A program made the translations under genes and the position numbers. The notes below the pieces were generated by a model that was given only the letters and a program-made list of their open reading frames with translations, did not search any database and was not told the origin of the DNA. This document shows positions 1 through 8,783 of a stretch of 64,000 bases of DNA, piece after piece (the first letter of the stretch is position 1; each line of letters starts with the position of its first letter). The stretch is from CAZJRB01 sp964547995 (GTDB taxonomy: Bacteria; Planctomycetota; Planctomycetia; Pirellulales; Thermoguttaceae). The stretch is taken from positions 55,550 to 119,549 of the forward strand of contig CAZJRB010000007.1 of NCBI GenBank assembly GCA_964547995.1, read 5' to 3'.

Positions 1-300
1 CACAGCCTTGGCGACCGATCCGCTTTGCGCGACCACAAGCGACTTCCGGGCGGCAGCACCACGCACCATGATCCCCCCGTTGGCCGGGTGCCTTGTGCGA
101 CGCATGAAGCGGACGATCCAGCTATGGAAGAACGGTTGGAAACAAGACAGGAACGGGGCGTTGTACAAGCACCAACAACATCAATTCGCAAAGTGATTTG
201 GTGCAGGAGCCTCGTGCGTCCGTGTGCCGTGACGTTTTTCACCGTGCGACGGACCTTCCGACGCAGGCGCAGCAATTGTGATGTGGGGAGCAAAACCTAA
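1..300 (+). other. Open frame entering from the left edge, uncertain
   Basis: Frame 1 is open from the first base to the TAA at 298-300, directly before the GTG of the next gene. It could be the last 99 codons of an upstream gene of the polysaccharide locus. The translation is rich in Arg and Pro, has no motif I recognise, and its last 35 residues do not look like a folded domain. It could equally be non-coding leader sequence. No RNA gene or repeat is seen here. Confidence 0.25.
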
Positions 301-1236
301 GTGCAGCAGCATGTAATGTCAAGTCGGGCGGTTTCGCCGTCCCAAGGCCAAATCGCAGCTCGGAGAGCGAGATGTCCGCTTTGTGATGGTGCCGGAGCAC
401 GGGACTCGTGGATCGACGCAGTTGTCTACGCAGGCCGGACATACCGTTACCTTTGTTGCGAGGCATGTAGATCGCTCTTCTGTGACCCCATGCCTGATGA
501 CGAAGTGTTGGCCGGGATGTATGGCCTGGACTACTATGACGACGATTGCGGCGTTTCGAATACCGCGGATCCCAAGGAGCCGCAGCGAGTTATCGACTAC
601 CTTAGATCGAGGAAACCGGGCTGTTTTCTCGATTACGGGTGCGGCGCCGGATTACTGCTGGAGAAGGCCGCGGAACTCGGATGGGAATCCATCGGCGTGG
701 AATTCGCCCCGGATGTTGTAGAACGCGTGGCCCGAAAGACGCGCTGTAGGGTTGTGAGTGCTGCGGAACTCGAATCGGCCGACTTGCCGTTGGCTGATGT
801 GCTGCACTTGGGGGACGTGATCGAGCACTTGACCGATACGACCCGCCAAATGCGGGCCATACTCGCGCTCCTTAGGGCGAACGGTACTCTTATGGCGCAG
901 GGACCGCTCGAGGCGAATCCAACATTCTTCACACTGATGCTCCGACTTGTCCGGTCGCTCAAGCCGTCGCGCCCTGTAGAAATGGCGCCCTATCACGTAC
1001 ATTTGGCCACGGCCGACGGTCAGCGGCGTTTGTTTCAGCGTTTTGGCCTGGATGAGCAGGAATATAGGATCCGAGAAGTGGCCTGGCCGGCACCGAACCA
1101 TCTGACCTTAGGGGATCTCGTTCGCGCGCGTCCCGTTGCGCTCTTCACGGTGCGACGGTTCTCGCAGGCCATCTCGGCAATTCGCCCCGGTCGATGGGGG
1201 AATCGTTACTTCTACGTGGGGCTGCACCGGAATTGA
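301..1236 (+). CDS. Class I SAM-dependent methyltransferase with N-terminal Cys cluster
   Basis: A 311-aa methyltransferase, probably acting on a sugar or lipid-linked glycan intermediate. The N-terminus has a CPLC pair (residues 25-28) and a CCEAC cluster (52-56), as in zinc-ribbon methyltransferases of the Methyltransf_23 group. Motif I reads FLDYGCGAG (109-117), and a GDVIEHL motif follows near 173-179, typical of sugar and ubiquinone-type methyltransferases. The GTG at 301 starts the open frame; an in-frame ATG at 316 is an alternative, and neither has a clear Shine-Dalgarno. The next gene overlaps its stop codon. The substrate is inferred from the glycosyltransferases that follow and is unknown. 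Confidence 0.8.
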   Translation: MQQHVMSSRAVSPSQGQIAARRARCPLCDGAGARDSWIDAVVYAGRTYRYLCCEACRSLFCDPMPDDEVLAGMYGLDYYDDDCGVSNTADPKEPQRVIDYLRSRKPGCFLDYGCGAGLLLEKAAELGWESIGVEFAPDVVERVARKTRCRVVSAAELESADLPLADVLHLGDVIEHLTDTTRQMRAILALLRANGTLMAQGPLEANPTFFTLMLRLVRSLKPSRPVEMAPYHVHLATADGQRRLFQRFGLDEQEYRIREVAWPAPNHLTLGDLVRARPVALFTVRRFSQAISAIRPGRWGNRYFYVGLHRN

Positions 1237-2480
1237 TCCGCCGACGCACCAAAACGACGTCGCTATATATTTGCTACCAGAGCATACGAGATCCGCTCAC
1301 GCAGACGCAGGTCGTGGCATACCTCCAAGGTCTTGCACTGGCCGGATACGGTATCGTGCTATTGACGTTTGAAACCCAACCAATGAGCAAGGAAGACGAA
1401 ACTCGATGGCGAACTCTGCTGGCCTGCCAGGGCATCGTCTGGTATTGGCTGCGCTACCACAAACATCCCACGGTATCCGCCACCGGTTGGGATATTTGTT
1501 CCGGGATCGCCATGGGCGCGCGTTTGATCCGGCGGCACAATGTGCAACTTGTACACGCCCGCGCCCACGTTCCGGGCATGATGGGACTGGCTCTGAAGCA
1601 TCTGACACGAGTGAAAATGTTGTTCGATGTGCGGGGGCTCATGGCCGAAGAATTTGCCGACGCGGGCATGTGGCGTCCAAACGGCCCGCTATTTCGGCTT
1701 ACAAAAGGGGCAGAACGTTTTTTGGTCAAAGCAGCGGATGGAATCGTCGTCCTCAACAACAGGACAAAACTGCTGTTTGAGCGATGGTATGCTACGGAAC
1801 TCAAGAGCACGCCGGTTGAAGTCATTCCCTGCTGCGTGAGCACAAAACACACACGGCCCTTCATGCGTCGAGGAGAAGCTCGGCGCGGTCGGCGTAGCAG
1901 GATCACTTTCGTCTACGTTGGAAAACTCGGCGGATGGTATCCTGTCGAAGACATCGTCTCCCTGGTGGCCGAAGCGAGAAGATCCTTTCCGGATTTACGG
2001 TTCCAGGTGTGGAGTCAGAGCAATACGTCACAACTGACCGAATGCGCAGCCCGAGCAGGTCTGGCGGATTGTGTGACGGTCGGCAAGATCGCACCCCGGC
2101 GTCTCCTCGAGCGCCTTCAGCAAGCCGATGTCGCCTTGGCGCTGTACCGGCGGGACCGATCAGCCGCAGCATGTTCACCGACAAAGATCGGCGAGTATTT
2201 GGCTGCCGGGCTGCCTGTGGTCTGCTCGGCAGGCATCGGGGACATGGACACCCTGCTAGCCGGATCCGTGGGAAACGGCAGCCGGCCCGTTGGGGTGTTG
2301 CTATCGGATCACACGCCTGCTGCGTACAAAGGCACGATCTCCGAGTTGGCACGTCTCGTGGAAGACCCCGCCATTTCGCTTCGTTGCCATGACTTCGCCA
2401 AGCAGCACTTTGACATGGAAACCGTGGGGTGGCAACAGTACCGCAAGCTCTATCAGGAGTTGCTCGGGTTTCCGCAGTGA
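1233..2480 (+). CDS. Glycosyltransferase family 4
   Basis: A predicted retaining glycosyltransferase of about 415 aa that would add a sugar to a growing surface polysaccharide on the cytoplasmic side. The N-terminal half has the Rossmann-like acceptor domain with an HARAHVPG-type loop and VLFDVRGLMAEE-like strand. The C-terminal half has the GT-B donor domain with the TKIGEYLAAGLPVVCS segment, where the glutamate binds the nucleotide sugar. I chose the TTG at 1233 because it makes a TTGA overlap with the upstream stop; the frame is open upstream to an ATG at 1194, which would overlap the previous gene by 43 nt. Donor and acceptor cannot be read from sequence. Confidence 0.8.
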   Translation: MIRRRTKTTSLYICYQSIRDPLTQTQVVAYLQGLALAGYGIVLLTFETQPMSKEDETRWRTLLACQGIVWYWLRYHKHPTVSATGWDICSGIAMGARLIRRHNVQLVHARAHVPGMMGLALKHLTRVKMLFDVRGLMAEEFADAGMWRPNGPLFRLTKGAERFLVKAADGIVVLNNRTKLLFERWYATELKSTPVEVIPCCVSTKHTRPFMRRGEARRGRRSRITFVYVGKLGGWYPVEDIVSLVAEARRSFPDLRFQVWSQSNTSQLTECAARAGLADCVTVGKIAPRRLLERLQQADVALALYRRDRSAAACSPTKIGEYLAAGLPVVCSAGIGDMDTLLAGSVGNGSRPVGVLLSDHTPAAYKGTISELARLVEDPAISLRCHDFAKQHFDMETVGWQQYRKLYQELLGFPQ

Positions 2481-3694
2481 ACGGAATGACTGAAGAAGCA
2501 CGATTCTTGCGCAGGCTTTACTCCTGGAGTTTTGCGACTCGCGTTTCCATCGGATTACTAGGTTGGTTCGCAACCCGGTTCATCAATATTCCGTTGCTGC
2601 AAGACGCCGTGTATTACGAGACGGTTGCCGCCGGCGTTGCCAACGACTGGCTTCACGGGCGGCATGCAGTATGGCTTCAAGAGGCTCGTCCCCACGATCC
2701 CTACCTCATGGTGGTCATGCTGGCGTGCTGCTACACGCTTACGTTGGGCACCCGCTCCTTTCCCTTGCTCATCATAGTCTATTCGTCCGTTACGTCGTTC
2801 ATGCCCAAGTACGTGTTCTTGATTGGCCGTCAACTCGGCGCTTCGCCGTCGTCTGCCGCGAAGGGCGCTTGGCTTGTAGCCCTTCTGCCGGCGTTCGCCT
2901 TCTGGTCGGGGGCCCTCTACAAGGAAGGGCTGGTGTTGCTGATACTCGCCATAATCGTGTATCACGCGATGCTGCTCCAGACGGGCTGGCGAGGACGTTC
3001 ACTTGGCATCCTTGTTGCCGGCATTACGGGCCTGCTTTTTCTCAGGTTCTATCTGAGCATTATTGTGGCCGGGACGGTCGGCCTGGGCCTTTGCATGGGG
3101 CATTCGCGACCGGGTCAACCCGCCAGGGGACACCTGGTGCTCATTCGACAGGCAATTCTCGTTTTATTGTTCGTCGCCGGCCTGACCGCGTTCCGATTCA
3201 CCGAAATTGCAAAAGTCATTCCGGCGGATTCCGGGGAGCTACTCGGTCAGATCCAACTTTCGCGATACGATCTGGCGTTAACGAACTCGGGATATCTCGG
3301 CAGCACCGAGATGTCGACACCGGGAGAAGCAATACGATTTCTGCCTTTGGGGCTCTCGCACTTTCTGGCAGTGCCCTTCCCGTGGCAGTTTGGCAGTCTT
3401 CGGCAAAACCTGGCAATCCCGGATACCTTGATTATGGTCTTGCTCTATCCGCTTATTCTGGTTGGAATGCTGCGGGGAATGCAGCGCAACGCTCAAGGGA
3501 CGCTGCTGCTCGTCGGCATCAGCGTCGCCCTTTGTTGCCTGTACGCCCTTCTTATCTCCAATATTGGGGCAGCCTACCGATTGCGAATCCAAGTATGGAT
3601 GTTGTGGTGTCCCTTCGTGGGGATCGGTCTTTCGAGGCCGCGGGTTTCCGCACCGCTTGGCGCGAAGTATGACGTGCGGGGGGCGAACTCGTGA
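2477..3694 (+). CDS. Polytopic membrane protein of the polysaccharide locus
   Basis: About 405 aa with roughly eight to ten hydrophobic segments and short loops, and an acidic periplasmic-type loop around residues 250-300. In this context (two glycosyltransferases, a Wzz-like kinase) it may be the repeat-unit polymerase (Wzy/EpsG-like) or a membrane glycosyltransferase, but no diagnostic motif is visible. The GTG at 2477 overlaps the upstream TGA as GTGA; the ATG three codons later (2486) is an equally good start. The downstream glycosyltransferase begins in the same GTGA manner at its stop codon, so translation of the three genes is probably coupled. Confidence 0.7.
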   Translation: MNGMTEEARFLRRLYSWSFATRVSIGLLGWFATRFINIPLLQDAVYYETVAAGVANDWLHGRHAVWLQEARPHDPYLMVVMLACCYTLTLGTRSFPLLIIVYSSVTSFMPKYVFLIGRQLGASPSSAAKGAWLVALLPAFAFWSGALYKEGLVLLILAIIVYHAMLLQTGWRGRSLGILVAGITGLLFLRFYLSIIVAGTVGLGLCMGHSRPGQPARGHLVLIRQAILVLLFVAGLTAFRFTEIAKVIPADSGELLGQIQLSRYDLALTNSGYLGSTEMSTPGEAIRFLPLGLSHFLAVPFPWQFGSLRQNLAIPDTLIMVLLYPLILVGMLRGMQRNAQGTLLLVGISVALCCLYALLISNIGAAYRLRIQVWMLWCPFVGIGLSRPRVSAPLGAKYDVRGANS

Positions 3695-4842
3695 GGGTTC
3701 TTGTTCTGGTGCCGACGTTGTACGACACCTCGCCCGGGCAGCGGTTTCGTATCGAACAGTGGGCCCGGCAGTTGGAAAACGACGGATTCCGCTTTGAGTT
3801 CATGCCTTTCGAGGACGAATCGCTCCACCGGGTGATTTATCAAAGGGCACGGTATGTGCGGAAATCCGTTGCCGTGTCACGGGCGCTGGCTCGCCGGTTT
3901 GCCGTGTTGTCAAAGGTGCGGCAGTTTGACGTGGTTTTCCTTTTCCGCGAGGCCGCCCTGGTCGGGCCGGCGATCGTCGAACGCTTGATAACCAGAAGCG
4001 GAGTGCCGATGGTCTACGATTTCGACGATCCCGTTTGGCTCTCTTACCGGAGCCCGACCAACGGTGCGATGAGTTGGCTGAAGTTCGCCGGCAAGACAAA
4101 GGCGATCTGCCGATTAGCCGACCGGGTTATCGTGGGCAACCGTCTATTGGCGGGGTGGGCCGGGAAATATGCGGCACTTGTGGACGTCATTCCCAGCACC
4201 ATCGACCATACCGAATATGCCGTGCGGCCGGAAACGAAAGGCGGTGGACGTGTGACACTGGGGTGGACGGGAAGCCATAGCACATTGCCCTTTTTGCAGC
4301 AGATCGGCACTCCGTTGAAAGCGCTGGCGGCTCGCTACCAACTACGACTTGTGGTTGTCAGCCACACGAACGACTTTCGGCTGGAGTCGGTGCCGATCAA
4401 AATCTGTGCAAGGCGTTGGCGTTCCGACACGGAAGCCGAAGACTTGCACGATATCGATATCGGTTTGGCGCCGTTTCCGAACGAAGGGTGGACCCCTTGG
4501 CGGTGCCACGGCAAGGTGCTGCAATACATGGCAGCGGGAATACCCTGCGTGGCTTCGCGAATCGGGGTCCTTCCGGAATACATCCGGGACGGTGAGAACG
4601 GCTTCCTCGCCGACACCGAAGAAGAATGGCACCAAAAGATCGCGGCGCTTATCGAAAATGAAAACATGCGGCGACGCATGGGATTGGCCGGTCGCCGCAC
4701 TATTGAGGAAAAGTATTCCGCCCGGGTATGGGCGCCTCGAGTGCGCGAGGTGCTGGAGGCGGCCGCAGGCGGACAATTCCCGCCGTTCCGGCCCGGGCGA
4801 AACCGACTCGGAAGATATGGAAACTCCGCTGTAGGGACTTGA
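3691..4842 (+). CDS. Glycosyltransferase family 4
   Basis: A 383-aa GT-B glycosyltransferase. The N-terminus has the PGQRFRIEQW loop seen in a group of GT4 enzymes, then FDFDDPVW-type (residues 110-116), and GWTGSHST (190-197) begins the donor domain. The nucleotide-sugar segment reads GKVLQYMAAGIPCVAS (about 273-288). The GTG start forms a GTGA overlap with the membrane protein gene. It is a second sugar-adding step in the locus. It is not similar enough to the first GT4 gene to look like a recent duplicate. Confidence 0.82.
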   Translation: MRVLVLVPTLYDTSPGQRFRIEQWARQLENDGFRFEFMPFEDESLHRVIYQRARYVRKSVAVSRALARRFAVLSKVRQFDVVFLFREAALVGPAIVERLITRSGVPMVYDFDDPVWLSYRSPTNGAMSWLKFAGKTKAICRLADRVIVGNRLLAGWAGKYAALVDVIPSTIDHTEYAVRPETKGGGRVTLGWTGSHSTLPFLQQIGTPLKALAARYQLRLVVVSHTNDFRLESVPIKICARRWRSDTEAEDLHDIDIGLAPFPNEGWTPWRCHGKVLQYMAAGIPCVASRIGVLPEYIRDGENGFLADTEEEWHQKIAALIENENMRRRMGLAGRRTIEEKYSARVWAPRVREVLEAAAGGQFPPFRPGRNRLGRYGNSAVGT

Positions 4843-5627
4843 CGAGAGTGCAAAACCTGTCGTTCCTTGCCGCAGTGATCGTGTCGGTCTTGCCGTCGTT
4901 TGTCAAAGTGCCCTTATATAGGTTGATCTACCGGTTCAAGATCGGGAAACGCGCGAAAATCGGCTTTGGAGTCGTGTTTTTCGGCATCAAGCGTTGCCGC
5001 ATTGGCGACGACGTCCGCATCCGTCACCTCAACCTGTTTCTTCACGTCGAAGACCTGCACATCGGCAGCCGCACACGCATCGGATACCTGAACCTCTTCC
5101 GCGGGGGCGAGCGTATCGAGATCGGACCTTGCACGACGGTTATGCGGCTCAACGTCTTCAATTCCATCCTGGAACCCAACGCGGTCGGCAGGCCGAAGCC
5201 GGTGCTGTCGCTGGGCGCCGGAGTCGTGGTCACGACAAGCCACTGGTTCGATTTCACGGATCGCCTGACCATCGGAGCAAACACCGTTGTCGGAGGGCGG
5301 AACTCGTCCTTTTGGACACATAGCCGGCAGAAAACACAAGCCGTTACAATCGGGGCGCATTGCTATTTGGGGTCCGAACTCCGCGTGGCGCCCGGCGTTG
5401 GACTGGCTTCCTTCTGCGTCGTCGCGCTGGGGGCCGTGCTGACCGGCCAATACACACACCCGCATTCCCTGATTGGCGGGAATCCTGCTGTTGTGAAGCG
5501 TTCCCTCAACGAACGAGACCGGTTCTTTGTGGATGGGCGAACAACCCGCTTCTCCGGGGTGACCAGGAAAGCGATACCGGCGGCATCGAGCCGAACGGAG
5601 AGAATCTGCGTCAGCGACCACGAGTAA
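4839..5627 (+). CDS. Left-handed beta-helix acyltransferase-like protein
   Basis: About 262 aa. Imperfect hexapeptide repeats of the [LIV]-G-x-x-x-x type run from about residue 40 (IGKRAKIGF, IGDDVRI, IGSRTRIG) to 200 (IGANTVV, IGAHCYLGS), and a GNPAVVK motif sits near 225-231. This pattern is typical of O-acetyltransferases that modify polysaccharides. A hydrophobic stretch at the N-terminus may associate it with the membrane. The TTG at 4839 overlaps the previous stop as TTGA, matching the start style of this operon; GTG at 4848 is the alternative. The catalytic His expected in the coil was not assigned with certainty, so a structural role cannot be excluded. Confidence 0.65.
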   Translation: MTRVQNLSFLAAVIVSVLPSFVKVPLYRLIYRFKIGKRAKIGFGVVFFGIKRCRIGDDVRIRHLNLFLHVEDLHIGSRTRIGYLNLFRGGERIEIGPCTTVMRLNVFNSILEPNAVGRPKPVLSLGAGVVVTTSHWFDFTDRLTIGANTVVGGRNSSFWTHSRQKTQAVTIGAHCYLGSELRVAPGVGLASFCVVALGAVLTGQYTHPHSLIGGNPAVVKRSLNERDRFFVDGRTTRFSGVTRKAIPAASSRTERICVSDHE

Positions 5628-5643
5628 ATCCGCAGCATTTATC

Positions 5644-6822
5644 ATGAAAAAACAGTTGCTCGCGCGATTCGCGTGTCCTATATGCGGCGGCAGCCCGTCG
5701 CTGGAGGTGTGGGAGACCTTGGGCGATGAGATCACCGACGGCCTCCTCCGGTGTACGTGCGGCGAGGCGTTTCCGGTCATCGGCGGCGTGCCCCGAATGC
5801 TGACGGGCAGTCTGCGCAGCCAGTTGCACGACGACTACCCCGCATTCTTCATGCGCCATAGCAGGCGTCTGCCGCCGGGCCTGTTGTCGCACGATTCGAG
5901 CCGGACCGCCGCTTGCAGGACCCAGCGGAGTTTCGGGTTTGAATGGACCCGGTTCTCCGAGATGCGTCCGGCATGGGAGAAGAACTTCTGGGACTACTGG
6001 GCGCCCCACACCCCCGATTTCTTTCGTGGTCGAACCGTGCTCGATGCGGGTTGCGGGATGGGACGGCATTTGTACTATGCAGCGCAACATGCCGACGAAG
6101 TCATCGGCCTCGACTTCAGCCGGGCCGTCGACGCCGCACACAAGAACACCCGGCACTTGAATGCGGCTCACGTGGTTCAGGCCGACCTCCTGCACGCACC
6201 CTTTCGGCCGGAAACCTTTGACATCATCTACTGTCTGGGTGTGCTTCATCACCTGCCCAACCCGGAAGAAGGACTTTTCAGTCTGCTGAAGCACCTCAAG
6301 CCGGGTGGCGAACTGCGGACTTACGTGTATTGGGATCTTGAGGGGGCGCCGCGATGGAAGCGGGCCTTGCTCGGCCTTGTCACGCTGATGCGGCGGGTCA
6401 CCACGCGGCTACCCCATCGCGTGCTCGCCTGGCTCAGTTGTCCGATTGCCGCCGGGGCGTGGCTGTCGTTCGTCTTGCCCTATTGCGCGTTGTCGAAATC
6501 GCGATTCACCCGAAACCTCGCCGAAACGTTGCCGCTTAAGCAGTACTCCGAATATCCGTTTTCGGTCCTCTTGAACGATCAGTTCGATCGGTTCTCCGCG
6601 CCGCTGGAGAAGCGGTATCGGAAAGCTGAAGTTGGCCGGTGGCTGGAGAATTCAGGGCTCGATGAGGTACAAGTCACGGCGAACTCCGGTTGGCTCGGCC
6701 ACGGACGGAAGGGTCGTCGGACGGTCGATCATGAAGCGGCACGCTGGTCCCGAACGCCCCCTCCCATGTCCAGAGGCTCCAGACACAATTCACGCTCCAC
6801 AATCGCCCGGAGTGCATTTTAG
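5644..6822 (+). CDS. Methyltransferase with Trm112-like N-terminal zinc domain
   Basis: A 392-aa protein. Residues 1-55 form a Trm112p-like module with CPIC (11-14), CTC (37-39) and a FPVIGGVPRML segment. A class I methyltransferase domain follows, with VLDAGCGMG (132-140), IGLDFS, and a YCLGVLHHLPNP motif near 199-210. This architecture is common in polysaccharide and secondary-metabolite loci. The last 100 residues carry a hydrophobic stretch (about 245-285) that could be a membrane anchor. The ATG lies 16 nt after the previous stop. The substrate is unknown; two methyltransferases in one locus suggest a methylated glycan. Confidence 0.8.
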   Translation: MKKQLLARFACPICGGSPSLEVWETLGDEITDGLLRCTCGEAFPVIGGVPRMLTGSLRSQLHDDYPAFFMRHSRRLPPGLLSHDSSRTAACRTQRSFGFEWTRFSEMRPAWEKNFWDYWAPHTPDFFRGRTVLDAGCGMGRHLYYAAQHADEVIGLDFSRAVDAAHKNTRHLNAAHVVQADLLHAPFRPETFDIIYCLGVLHHLPNPEEGLFSLLKHLKPGGELRTYVYWDLEGAPRWKRALLGLVTLMRRVTTRLPHRVLAWLSCPIAAGAWLSFVLPYCALSKSRFTRNLAETLPLKQYSEYPFSVLLNDQFDRFSAPLEKRYRKAEVGRWLENSGLDEVQVTANSGWLGHGRKGRRTVDHEAARWSRTPPPMSRGSRHNSRSTIARSAF

Positions 6823-6832
6823 CAAATAAAGC

Positions 6833-8764
6833 ATGTGCGGAATCGCCGGCATCATCGACTTGAAACGCCGGGCCGTTGACCGGTCCCGGTTGGAGCGGAT
6901 GTGCAACGCGCTTCACCACCGCGGGCCCGACGAGGCGGGCTACTACATCAGGCAGAACGTCGGGTTGGGCCACCGCCGCCTCAGTATTATTGATCTGTCG
7001 ACGGGCCGGCAACCGTTGAGCAACGAAGACGGCACCGTCTGGATCACATTCAACGGGGAGATCTACAATTTCCAGGCCCTTCGCGCCGAGTTGACCGGGC
7101 AGGGCCATCGCTTTTCCACGCAGAGCGATACCGAAGCGATCGTCCATGCCTACGAAGAGTACGGCGCGGACTGTCTTCAGCGGCTTCGCGGGATGTTTGC
7201 CTTCGCGATTTGGGACGAGAAACGACGGTCGCTTCTGCTGGCCCGGGACCGCGTCGGGAAGAAACCTTGTTACTACACGGAAATGGACGGCCGATTCCTC
7301 TTCGCTTCGGAATTGCAGGGGTTGCTGCGTTTTCCTTCCGTGCGCAAGGACGTGGACCCGACCGCGATCGACGACTATTTGACATACGGGTATATTCCCG
7401 CTCCGAAGACCGTTTTCCGCGGCATACGGAAGCTGCCGCCCGGGCACTGCCTGACGCTGGCGTTAGGCGAAGCGGAGCTTGCCGCTCCACAAATCGAGAC
7501 GCACTGCTATTGGCGCCTTGCGTACGAGCCGAAGCGGAACGTCGATGAGCGTCAGGCCATGGAGGAGTTTTCGGAGGTCCTGACGGAAGCGGTCCGGCTG
7601 CGGCTGGTTTCGGACGTGCCGCTGGGCGCTTTGCTCAGCGGCGGCGTGGATTCCAGCGTCGTCGTGGCGTTGATGAGCCGGCTGTCGAACCGCCCGGTCA
7701 AGACGTTTTCCATCGGCTTTGATGAGAGCGAATTCGACGAGAGTTCGTACGCGCGGCTGGTAGCCCGCCGTTACGGCGCCGAGCACCATGAATTGGTCGT
7801 GCGTCCGCGGGCCATGGAGATTCTGCCGACTTTGGTACGTCATTATGGAGAGCCGTATGCCGATTCGTCGGCCATTCCCACCTACTACGCAGCAAACCTC
7901 ACGCGCCGGCACGTGACCGTGGCGTTGAACGGTGACGGGGGCGACGAGAACCTGGCGGGCTACGATCGCTACGCGGGCAGCCTGTGGGGCAACTGGTATC
8001 GTAGAATCCCGAGTCCGATTCGCCGGGGCCTGGTGGAACCGCTTTCTCGCCTTGTACCCGATTCGCTGCCGCGCCGCTACCGCTTACGCCAGGGAAAGCG
8101 TTTTCTCGAGGTGGCTTCCCAACCTGCCCCCAGCGCGTATTTGTCCTGGGTGAGTTACCATCGGGCAGCGCAGAAGCGGGCCTTGTATCGACCGGAATTC
8201 CGACGGGAGCTGAACGGCTACGATAGCGGTGCGTGGTTGTTGAAGCTGTTCCAAAAGGGGGCGACGAATACGAGCGAAGCGCTCGACACCGTGCTGGCGG
8301 CCGATGTGGAATCCTACCTCGCATACGATCTTCTGGTGAAGATGGATATCGCGACCATGGCGAATTCCCTGGAGGCCCGCTCGCCCTTTCTCGACCACAA
8401 GGTCATGGAGTATTGTGCCCGCCTGCCGACCAGCTTCAAACTGCGCCGGGGCAAGCCGAAATACTTGTTGAAGAAACTGGCAGGCGACCTCCTGCCGGCC
8501 GAGAACCTCAACCGCCGGAAAATGGGATTCGGCGTACCGGTTGCGAATTGGTTCCGCAAGGAACTACGGCCCGCAGTGGAACGGCAGCTTCTCTCCAGCG
8601 ATACACGGATCCATAGCTACCTTGCTCCGGATGCAATACGCCAATTGTGGTCGGAACATTGCGACCACGGCAAGGACCACGGTTGTCAGCTCTGGGCGCT
8701 GCTGTGCCTCGAGGTCTGGCACCGCGAGGTCTGCGAAGACTACACCGGAGTTCTCGAATCATAA
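6833..8764 (+). CDS. asnB: Asparagine synthase (glutamine-hydrolysing)-type amidotransferase
   Basis: A 643-aa enzyme with intact domains. MCGIAGI at the N-terminus supplies Cys2, the glutaminase nucleophile after Met removal, and HHRGPDEAG (residues 26-34) is the usual glutamine-site loop. The PP-loop SGGVDSS for ATP pyrophosphate chemistry lies near 267-273. It would transfer glutamine-derived ammonia to an acyl-AMP, either on aspartate or on a uronic acid of the polysaccharide. Such genes are frequent in exopolysaccharide loci, which favours the latter role here. It starts 10 nt after the methyltransferase. It differs from the second AsnB-like protein at 14767, which has lost the nucleophile. 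Confidence 0.88.
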   Translation: MCGIAGIIDLKRRAVDRSRLERMCNALHHRGPDEAGYYIRQNVGLGHRRLSIIDLSTGRQPLSNEDGTVWITFNGEIYNFQALRAELTGQGHRFSTQSDTEAIVHAYEEYGADCLQRLRGMFAFAIWDEKRRSLLLARDRVGKKPCYYTEMDGRFLFASELQGLLRFPSVRKDVDPTAIDDYLTYGYIPAPKTVFRGIRKLPPGHCLTLALGEAELAAPQIETHCYWRLAYEPKRNVDERQAMEEFSEVLTEAVRLRLVSDVPLGALLSGGVDSSVVVALMSRLSNRPVKTFSIGFDESEFDESSYARLVARRYGAEHHELVVRPRAMEILPTLVRHYGEPYADSSAIPTYYAANLTRRHVTVALNGDGGDENLAGYDRYAGSLWGNWYRRIPSPIRRGLVEPLSRLVPDSLPRRYRLRQGKRFLEVASQPAPSAYLSWVSYHRAAQKRALYRPEFRRELNGYDSGAWLLKLFQKGATNTSEALDTVLAADVESYLAYDLLVKMDIATMANSLEARSPFLDHKVMEYCARLPTSFKLRRGKPKYLLKKLAGDLLPAENLNRRKMGFGVPVANWFRKELRPAVERQLLSSDTRIHSYLAPDAIRQLWSEHCDHGKDHGCQLWALLCLEVWHREVCEDYTGVLES

Positions 8765-8783
8765 TCACAAAAGGAGTAACCCG

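Noticed and set aside
8541..8783. Upstream extension of the BY-kinase frame
   Set aside because: It overlaps the asnB gene in another frame; the ATG at 8784 has AAGGAG 8 nt upstream and begins the Wzz-like sequence.
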